Of a stretch of DNA of 64,000 nucleotides, positions 56,891 to 64,000 are shown piece by piece. A model generated the notes under the pieces. The model did no database searches, had not been told where the DNA came from, and saw only the letters and a program-made list of their open reading frames with translations. The stretch is from assembly GCA_022419385.1 (NCBI GenBank), contig JAJUBI010000002.1, positions 1,984,001 to 2,048,000 of the forward strand. Reading direction: 5' to 3'. Both the position numbers and the translations under genes were made by a program. The DNA comes from Paraconiothyrium sp. Pb-2020 (lineage: Eukaryota; Ascomycota; Dothideomycetes; Pleosporales; Didymosphaeriaceae). Each line of letters opens with the position of its first letter. Position 1 is the stretch's first letter.

Positions 56891-59218
56891 ATGAACAGCA
56901 GCATGGCGCCCTCCATCTACAAGAAGCCTCCGCAGCTGCCGCCCAAGTTTACGGCCACGCCCGACAGCTTGATCAAGGACACAAAGGCCTTGGTATGTTC
57001 AATCGCTTGTTGCAACCCCCGCTTGTGCATCTGCTTGTATTTGTGAATCCTGTGCGAGGGCTAGCATCCTGGGTCACTGAGCTGACATTGCCAAGATTGA
57101 CAGGTCGCGGAACATACAGGATGGTCTTGTGAAGGACGTAACGACCGCAAGCGCCAACTTCAAGAATGTCCTCCTTCCCGTAGCCCTCGACGACAACAAA
57201 ATGGCCATCGAGTCCCACATCATCGGCTTCTACCAAGCCGTGTCCACGGATAAGGCCCTCCGCGATGCGTCGACCGAGGCGGAGAGGCTGCTGGACGATT
57301 TCAGTATTGAATCAAGCATGCGCGAGGACGTCTTCAAGCTCGTCGATGCTGTCCTACAAAAGAAGGAGTCCCTGGATGCGGAGTCGCAGCGACTGCTTGA
57401 GAAGGACCACAAGTCATACATCCGGAACGGTCTCAACCTTCCTTCGGGCCCAAAGCGCGACCGCTTCAAGGAGATCAAGCAGAGGCTGAGCACTATCAGT
57501 ATCGAGTTCCAGAAGAATCTCAACGAGGAACAGGGTGGCATATGGTTCACTAAGGAAGAGTTGGACGGTGTGCCCGACGATGTTGTGGACGGATTGAAGG
57601 TCGGCGAGGGCGAGAACAAGGGCAAGCTTTGGCTGACGTTCAAATACCCGGATCTGTTCCCCACGCTGAAGTACGCCAACAATGCGGAGACTCGCAAGCG
57701 TGTCTTTGTTGAGAACGAGAATAAGTGCAATGACAACGTGCCTTTATTCCGCGAGGCTATCCTCCTCCGAGATGAGGCTGCCCGCCTTCTTGGATATAGC
57801 AACCATGCTGAGTTCAGGATAGAGGACAAGATGGCTAAGACGCCCAAGACGGTGGACGATTTCTTGGGAGACTTGCGCACGCGCCTTGCGCCTGGCGGTC
57901 AGACGGAGATCAAGAAGCTATTGGAGCTGAAGCAGGAAGACCTCAAGGCGCGGAGCCTTAGTGATGATAGCTCCAAGTACTTCCTCTGGGATCACCGCTA
58001 CTACGACCGATTGATGCTGGAGAGGGATTTCCAGCTCGACCAGCAGGTTATTGCCGAGTACTTCCCTCTTCAGACCACCATCCAGGGTATGCTGAAGATT
58101 TTCGAAGAGCTCTTCGGTTTGGCATTCGTCGAGATTACCGGCGAGGATCGTACCGCCTTGGCCAATGGAGGAAAGGGCTCCGACATTGTCTGGCACGAAG
58201 ATGTCCAAGTCTTCAGCGTGTGGGATGATGAAGGTGAAGGCGCCGGCTTCGTTGGCTATCTCTATCTGGATCTTTTCCCCCGCGATGGCAAGTACGGTCA
58301 TGCGGCAAACTTCAACCTACAGCCCGGTTACATTGACGAGAATGGCAAGCGGCGCTACCCTGCAACCGCTCTCGTATGCAACTTCTCGAAGCCGACTCCG
58401 AAGAAGCCATCGCTCCTCAAGCACGACGAGGTGGTTACGCTTTTCCATGAGCTCGGTCACGGTATTCACGATCTTGTCTCGAAGACCACCTACTCGCGCT
58501 TTCACGGAACGAACACGGTTCGTGACTTTGTGGAGGCACCTAGTCAAATGTTGGAAAACTGGTGCTGGACGCCTTCGCAACTGCGCTCTCTATCACATCA
58601 TTACTCGCATCTATCCCCTGAATACGAGGCTGCATATAAAGAAGCATCAGGTGCAGACAAGAAGCCAGCTGAGCAGATTCCCAATTCACTCATCGCGAAC
58701 TTGATCAACACAAAGCATGTCAATGATGCGCTCTTCAACCTGAGGCAGCTCCATTTCGGCATGTTTGATATGACTGTTCACGAACCAAAGAGCCACGAAG
58801 ACATTGAGAAGTTGGATATTACGAGTACTTACAATAGGCTCAGGCACGAGATCTCACAACTCAATGGGCCTGAGGCTCTTGGCGGCGATTGGCTATGGGG
58901 CAACGGACAGGCTACGTTCGGTCACCTGATTGGCGGCTACGACGCTGGGTAAGTTTAGCTTCGGATGACCGGCCACCACGACCACAAGCTGACATATGTG
59001 GTAGTTATTACGGTTATCTTTCGTCGCAGGTCTATTCTACAGATATGTTTTACTCTGTGTTTAAAGAGAATCCGATGAACGGCAAGGAAGGTCGACGATA
59101 CAGGCACACGGTCCTCGAGCGAGGTGGTAGCAAGGAGGAGATGGATATCTTGGAGGAATTCTTGGGACGCAAGCCGAGTACAGAGGCTTTCTACAAGGAG
59201 CTCGGCATCTCGAAGTAG
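56891..59218 (+). CDS. M3 zinc oligopeptidase (thimet/saccharolysin type)
   Basis: Exons 56891..56992, 57096..58948 and 59005..59218; 722 residues from the first ATG (MNSSMAPSIYKKPPQLPP), with MAPS at 56903 as an alternative. The peptidase M3 signature is complete: TLFHELGHGIHDLVS (His 485 and His 489), then RFHGTNTVRDFVEAPSQMLE carrying the third ligand Glu. Other hallmarks are YYGYLSSQVYSTDMFYSVF and the C-terminal FLGRKPSTEAFYKELGI. The enzyme cleaves short peptides in the cytosol and, in yeast Prd1, also in mitochondria. Intron 1 ends in AAG (CCAAG), needed to give KAL-IDRSRNIQDGLVKDV. An in-frame upstream extension without ATG suggests a second isoform. Confidence 0.93.
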
Positions 59219-59821
59219 ACGCGTGGGTCTAAAGAAGCGATGATACACCGCCTTAGTGCGCATTGTGGCAGCTAGGCCATCAGAGACTGGAAATGAATTC
59301 GGTTCTGCAATGATGCAGGGAGCAAATACTGAAGTCTCAGCACGTGGATGACACGCAACGGGTCAATAGTCCATACGTGCTTTGAACGTCAATAATACAA
59401 GGTACTGGCAATGCATTGATGGATATTCTGCTGGCGGCCGCATCGTGGCAGCAATCCAAAGGTCGTCAAGTTGAGATGACAGAGACTATAGGCTACGCGC
59501 TGTCTCGAGTGTGAACCTCGCCTTCTCCGCAGTTGGCAGTCAACAGTTAGGATTACTAGGCGGAGGGGCATTCACGTGCACTCGCGCCATGCATTGGTGC
59601 CCCGCCCCACTATGAACAACACTCATCTCCCCGCACAGCACCAGATTGGTGTATCCTTGTTGACACACAAAAGCCTATGCGCAAAATTCCGCCCAAAACC
59701 GCTATTGACGCAGGCCTGGATCTTGCCTGCATCCATCGCGAGCGTTCCACCCCACGGACGCGTTCCGCCTCTACACCCACCAAACCGCACTCTTCGCTCC
59801 TGCACGACCCCGAGACCCACC
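59219..59821. other. Intergenic
   Basis: About 600 bp between the oligopeptidase and the Cdc25-like gene. The latter's frame is open upstream to 59576, including an ATG at 59612, but that stretch is Pro/Thr-rich leader-like sequence. Confidence 0.5.
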
Positions 59822-60352
59822 ATGTCCGACATTACCCTCTCTAACCTCTCTTACATCTCCCGCGAAGAGCTCGCCGAGCAGATACGCAACTCGTCTTCCG
59901 CAACTTTCCTCCCCTCCAACCTCGCTATTATCGATGTACGCGATAGCGACCACATTGGCGGGCACATCCGGGGCAGCACATGGATTCCTTCCAACGAGCT
60001 AGATTACAGGACCCCTGAACTCGTACGGAATCTCGGGGACAAGGAGGTTGTGGTGTTTCATGTGCGTTGGTTGAGTCAGAGGGGACCGAGCGCGGCGTTG
60101 AGGTATCTGAGGGAGAAGAGGAGGTTAGATCTGGGGAGTAGCGGTGAGACGAAATCCGGGGAAGAGATCCGGGAGGGTGAAAAGGAGAAAGAAGGGGAGG
60201 TCAGGGAGGGGGCCAGGGAGATTCAAGGGGAGGAGAAGCCTCAAAAGGTACTGGTGCTGAGGGGTGGGTTTACGCAGTGGCAGGAGAAGTATGGGTCGGA
60301 TAAACAGTTGACGGAGGCGTGGCAGAAGGATATTTGGGAGTTTGGGTATTGA
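59822..60352 (+). CDS. Cdc25-like rhodanese protein lacking its catalytic Cys
   Basis: One exon, 176 residues, start ACCATGTCCG. The Cdc25/Acr2-type rhodanese fold is clear: YISREELAEQIR, AIIDVRDSDHIGGHIRGSTW, IPSNELDYRTPELV, then EVVVFH before the active-site loop and RGPSAALRYLREKRRL after it, closing with VLVLRGGFTQWQEKYG. In relatives (yeast Ych1/Arr2, S. pombe Ibp1) the loop is HCxxSxxRGP. Here it reads FHVRWLSQRGP, so the nucleophilic Cys is missing while the Arg and flanks remain. A charged low-complexity insertion (EEIREGEKEKEGEVREG) lies between the loop and the last strand. Without the Cys it should have no phosphatase or arsenate-reductase activity. The start could be further upstream (59612). 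Confidence 0.82.
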   Translation: MSDITLSNLSYISREELAEQIRNSSSATFLPSNLAIIDVRDSDHIGGHIRGSTWIPSNELDYRTPELVRNLGDKEVVVFHVRWLSQRGPSAALRYLREKRRLDLGSSGETKSGEEIREGEKEKEGEVREGAREIQGEEKPQKVLVLRGGFTQWQEKYGSDKQLTEAWQKDIWEFGY

Positions 60353-60759
60353 AAGGAGAGGAGGAGTAAGAATACTGGGGGTAAGGTAAAAGAATACTGG
60401 TGGAGAGCAGCACCGTACAACTGGACCTAGGCGGGTTTTTAAGACGCGTTGGAGGTCGAAGCATAGGACGGAGACATGGCACCCGTGATGTTCCTGGTCA
60501 AGTTTGGTACGATGTCAAACTCAACATTAGGTTGATGATAGCCACCAAGGTCGAAACGCCTCGGTACCGCAATCCACCACCCATGGGTGCCACCATATCG
60601 CAATCCAACATCAGCAATACCTTTTTTTGCATAGTATGAAGATGTCTCGATTCTCTCCAATTCAGAGCATCCCGTCTAGCCATCATCGACACTCAATACT
60701 GGACCATACTACAGCACTACGAGATCACCCCTCGATTCCGCTCCAAATTCTCAGTCACG
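60353..60759. other. Intergenic
   Basis: About 400 bp with no gene seen. Confidence 0.45.
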
Positions 60760-61263
60760 ATGAATCTTCTCGAACCCCTCCAGATCGATATCCGTAAAAC
60801 CTTTGCACACCTCAAGTCCTCTATCCCCCTCTTTCAAAGTCGCTGCGCCGCCCACGGCTGCCACACCCGCCTCAAGGGTCCCTCTACCCACCGCCGCAAA
60901 CACGCAGACTCCTACGGAACTCTGAACTTCCAGATCAACGACCCTCTCTGCGACGACCACATGCTGCAGCTCTGGGACGACATTGTTTCGCTAGATGCTA
61001 AGGTGGAAAGGTCAAGGAGGGTACGAGTGGGTAAAGGGGGTCAGGCAGTGGAGAGAGAATACGAGATTAGTTTTGTGGAAGAGCAGAGTGAGATTATCAA
61101 TATAAGAAGCTTACCTAAAGATGGCGACGAAAAGGTGTATGACTTCTGCGACGTAAAGGGGGACGATAGGAGCTTCGTCGAGATGAGTAGTTCCTGCGGG
61201 GGAAACGAGATGGACTGGCTGATCTGGTGTAGTGGGGAAGGGGCGTGGTGGAAGATCTATTGA
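60760..61263 (+). CDS. Small Cys/His-motif protein 1, unknown
   Basis: A single-exon frame of 167 residues starting MNLLEPLQIDIRKTF. It contains a possible metal-binding set, CAAHGC (Cys 29, Cys 34) and LCDDH (Cys 64, His 67), that is C-x4-C-x29-C-x2-H. After this comes LQLWDDIVSLDAKVERSRR, a charged middle and a Trp-rich end (DWLIWCSGEGAWWKIY). No signal peptide or membrane segment. I recognise no family. The motif is shared with the next gene downstream, which supports both being real. No intron is needed. Confidence 0.6.
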   Translation: MNLLEPLQIDIRKTFAHLKSSIPLFQSRCAAHGCHTRLKGPSTHRRKHADSYGTLNFQINDPLCDDHMLQLWDDIVSLDAKVERSRRVRVGKGGQAVEREYEISFVEEQSEIINIRSLPKDGDEKVYDFCDVKGDDRSFVEMSSSCGGNEMDWLIWCSGEGAWWKIY

Positions 61264-61523
61264 TATGGGAATTGGATTGGAGCTGGTAGTGTTGCGGTTC
61301 GACGTGGCGACCCCCCAGTCCATCCCGAAACGTGAAGACGATACAGCGCGAAGGTGATGGAAGCGCGGTCATGAATTGGAAAGTCACGTCCACATTCTGT
61401 CAAAGTCGCCACCACAAACATGGAGAAGGGTTACCAGCACTGCCTGACCATCAGTGCAAATCAGACTCTTATCCACCCCCCTCATGACAGCTACGCACAC
61501 GTCATACGCCGCCTGTTGTAACC
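61264..61523. other. Spacer between paired small genes
   Basis: 260 bp between the two Cys/His-motif genes, presumably terminator and promoter; nothing further seen. Confidence 0.4.
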
Positions 61524-62087
61524 ATGCCTATCCAACGCCAGCACGCATACATTGCGCAGAGGCCCTATAAACGTCTACCACACGATCTATCCTCTTCTGC
61601 TCCAAGCTCCAGAAGTCCCAGCAGCCCATCTTTTTCGCAGTCGTTACCGATCCTCTCACCGCTAAGTCTACACCGACACTTACCACAAAACCCCTTGCAA
61701 GGGACCCCGCTTCGGCCACTACCAACCTTCCACGATCGTCTCCGCCTTTTCTCCTCAAACCTACCAGTAACACCCACGATCCTACCTCTCCAAACGACCT
61801 TCCCTTGTGCTTCACACGGCTGCGCGGCTGTCCTTTTTCGTCGTCACCCCAAGTCTAACGCCGGCGTGCTATGCCGCAAGCATGAGCGGCTTCTCGACGA
61901 GAGTTGTACTATCATGCATGGGAGCTGGTTCCAGGATGGGGAGACTGCGATGGGTATGACCCCGGTGCTGTACGTAATGTGGCAGGGGAGGATGTTGAAA
62001 GCGCGGGAGAGCACGGAGAAAGTGGGACCGGGGAGGGATTGGGTCTTGTTGCATCAGTATGCTGTGCATGAGACACGTAGTCTATAG
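61524..62087 (+). CDS. Small Cys/His-motif protein 2, unknown
   Basis: A single-exon frame of 187 residues. The N-terminal 90 residues are Ser/Pro/Leu-rich and probably disordered. Then CASHGC (Cys 95, Cys 100) and LCRKH (Cys 117, His 120) form C-x4-C-x16-C-x2-H, matching the motif of the preceding gene, followed by a helix ERLLDES and an aromatic end (DWVLLHQYAVHE). No family recognised. Its stop TAG at 62085-62087 sits in a palindromic CTATAG whose other half is the stop of the convergent transcription factor gene. Confidence 0.6.
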   Translation: MPIQRQHAYIAQRPYKRLPHDLSSSAPSSRSPSSPSFSQSLPILSPLSLHRHLPQNPLQGTPLRPLPTFHDRLRLFSSNLPVTPTILPLQTTFPCASHGCAAVLFRRHPKSNAGVLCRKHERLLDESCTIMHGSWFQDGETAMGMTPVLYVMWQGRMLKARESTEKVGPGRDWVLLHQYAVHETRSL

Positions 62088-64000
62088 ATCATCTACCGCC
62101 TTCCACTTTTCCACTAACTCGTTCCTCTTCCGCTGCACAGGCCATACATGTGCCCCCAGCATCTTCTCAAATACCATCAGCAAACACCCACGCTCGTGTT
62201 CGTCTGTGAAGTAGTCGCCATAGAGCGAGATAGCCATGGTCGCTGAGACTAGTGCAGGCTTACAAGCCGGGTTGCTGAACGCAATACCACAGAGCTTGAG
62301 AATGATTCCACGGACGAGAGCCTCCGCTTTGCGCTGTATAGCACGCGCGATCGCAGGGGTAGGAGGCGTATCAATTGAGGGCTTCTCGGCGATGAGTATC
62401 ATACGTGCCAGCTCGAAATGCTGGACCGACACAATCTGCGCGTCGGAGGCGTACCAGATCGAGGGGAAGACTTCATTTTGGGCGGTGTCGGCGGCGCGGG
62501 AGTAGATGGGGATCAAGTCAGCGCCATACCAGAAATCGAACTGCTGCTGCTCTGTATTTAATCTGACTGCGTTATGTTAGCTTCTATGAGATGGTAGAGA
62601 AAACTGGATTGGAATACCCCACTCCTCATCAGTCTTTGCACCCCAATTCCATCTCGTGACCTCTGCAGCGTGCATTACCAATCTGTTCGCTGGCGACACA
62701 GGACCAAAATGGTACTTGTCGAACATCATCTTGGGCGCTTCCTCGCGCATGAACGACTCGTATACTTCTTGCCTGACGGCAATCCAGAATGCGGCGTGTG
62801 CTAGTGTTTCGTGCGCAAAAGTCGGAAACGATGCGCAGGTGTCTATGATGCCTTGCGTGACGGCCAGGAAGTTCGCTCGTTGTTCCATATCGCTGATATT
62901 TGAAGTTCGTATATTACCGCTCGTTTCGGCTTCTTCGTCCATTTCTTCGTACTGACGCAGGATCACTGCGGCTACGATGATGTTCTCCTGATAGGCTTCG
63001 TCTGTAGCGTTGTGAAATTCGAAAAGGAAGGGTATACATTTCAGCATGTATTCAACTGCAGTCGTGGTATCTAATGTAGACAGGAGATTGTTCTGGTAGC
63101 ATATACCTTCAGGTTTTCTGTATTTTGGGTCGCAAGCTAACCCTCGCGCTGCGACTGCGCATATCGCGTGAAGAAGTGGTGGACATCCCAATGCACGCTT
63201 GGGTACAAGGAGCTGGAAGAGTTGACGGTCGTCATTAGTATCAAACTATTCCTTACTTAACTATTATATTACGACCAGTATTAGACAAGCATACCAGTTG
63301 TGCTATCTCCTCGATGTAGTAGCGGAGGAGACACGCCTCGAAAAGACTGGAAAGCGGTTCAATTGCGTTTTTCACAAATTCTGCTGGTGTGTCAATGTTA
63401 CTGTTGCCGAGTGTGGCTACAGGAGGAATACTTGAATTACTGGGCTCTCGTGGGTCTGACTGAGTGCCAGGAAGTGGTGGATGAGAATCTAGTCGCACAG
63501 GCTCTTCCGCTGTTACGGTAGAGACCATCTGCAGAGCCATACTATGTTGCAACCCGGCACATAATGTAGCCGCTCCTGCGGCAGTACCTTCAGCATTTCT
63601 GGCTTCGATAGACTCATCGATGTTGTTTGTGTGCCATCTGGGTCGCTCAGGTGGACGTATTCGATCGCCCAAATATATACCATCTTCCATGACCGACTGT
63701 GCATCTGCTGAGCGAGCAAGTTCAACCGATCTCGTTTCCGCACGCTCGCTGGTTAATATAGTAGAGTCATCTCTCGTTCTGGCATTTTTGGTTCCATATG
63801 GAGCAAACTGTACTGTAACCCCATCAGTTCAAGTACGTTAACAGGCCGCGGAAGTAGTACGTTGCATGGGCCCTGTATCGACCCAGTGCTGATCTTTCTT
63901 GAAGTTTGTATCGTATTTAGCTGCGGACCCCTGTCGAAAGACGCCTTTTACACGCGTGCACTTGAGACCTCTGGTCTCGCATCTTCTACATCTGGGTGTC
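62082..64000 (-). CDS. Zn2Cys6 transcription factor (5' end outside window)
   Basis: Minus-strand exons are >64000..63861, 63812..63295, 63212..62618 and 62566..62082; all junction phases agree. The right edge reads CRRCETRGLKCTR, the second half of a Zn(II)2Cys6 binuclear cluster (C-x2-C-x6-C), so the first half lies beyond 64000. A disordered linker of about 150 residues follows, then the fungal-specific transcription-factor domain: ACLLRYYIEEIAQLLLVPKR, GCPPLLHAICAVAARGL, then CASFPTFAHETLAHAAFWIA, then the RQEVYESFMREEAPKMMFDK region and FWYGADLIPIYSRAADTAQN. The domain layout resembles the regulatory part of Fungal_trans_2-type activators. It should be a nuclear, DNA-binding regulator; targets are unknown. 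It is tail-to-tail with the second small Cys/His protein. Confidence 0.85.

Noticed and set aside
1..64000. Transposons, RIP-degraded repeats or CRISPR arrays
   Set aside because: No transposase or reverse-transcriptase motifs, no long terminal or inverted repeats, and no spaced direct repeats were noticed by eye.

Overview
The window is filamentous-fungal nuclear DNA. Genes are short and intron-bearing (about 40 introns, mostly 46-100 bp, GT donor, CTAAC/CTGAC branch sites), lie on both strands, and encode typical Pezizomycotina families. The content (PDR ABC transporter, Pth11-like rhodopsin-domain protein, DUF1770 and DUF1774 proteins, LCCL membrane protein, short AP-1 beta) fits an ascomycete, most likely a dothideomycete; the class is an inference. 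I see no transposon, CRISPR array, viral gene or recognisable secondary-metabolite cluster. Most of the window is housekeeping sequence.

Layout. 1-7 kb: 3' end of ATG27, a DUF1774 membrane protein, the AP-1 beta adaptin, and EMC4 divergent from it. 7-17 kb: a protein-kinase-fold pseudokinase, an LCCL-domain membrane protein and a full PDR-type ABC transporter in six exons. 17-28 kb: a long gap with a weak possible coding relic and a (GGTA)6 microsatellite, an amino-acid permease, an isoamyl-acetate esterase (IAH1 type), a DUF1770 protein, calcineurin B, an O-methyltransferase and a secreted snapalysin-like zinc protease. 29-37 kb: a disordered basic, probably nuclear protein, an intracellular LysM protein, leukotriene A4 hydrolase, a Ure2-like glutathione transferase and an intron-containing tRNA-Gln(CTG). 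38-46 kb: a large presequence-bearing unknown protein, a transmembrane PDI resembling Eps1, and the complex I subunit NDUFA5. 46-53 kb: a 3.7-kb gene-free stretch, very G+C-rich in its second half, leading into a C2H2/fungal-TF-domain regulator whose N-terminal coding region changes frame several times. 54-64 kb: a Pth11-like membrane protein, an M3 oligopeptidase, a Cdc25-like rhodanese that lacks its catalytic cysteine, two adjacent small proteins sharing a C-x4-C...C-x2-H motif, and a Zn2Cys6 regulator running off the right edge.

The genes form no evident pathway. Several serve the endomembrane system (ATG27, AP-1, EMC4, PDI), but there is no operon-like logic and neighbours mostly have separate promoters. 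The observations most worth a second look are the frame-broken transcription factor, the cysteine-less Cdc25-like protein, the pseudokinase, the paired Cys/His small proteins, the probable non-ATG N-terminal extension of the oligopeptidase, and two introns with a nearly identical 3' end.

All exon boundaries were derived by hand from splice signals and frame continuity, without transcript data. Family names come from motif recognition, not database searches.
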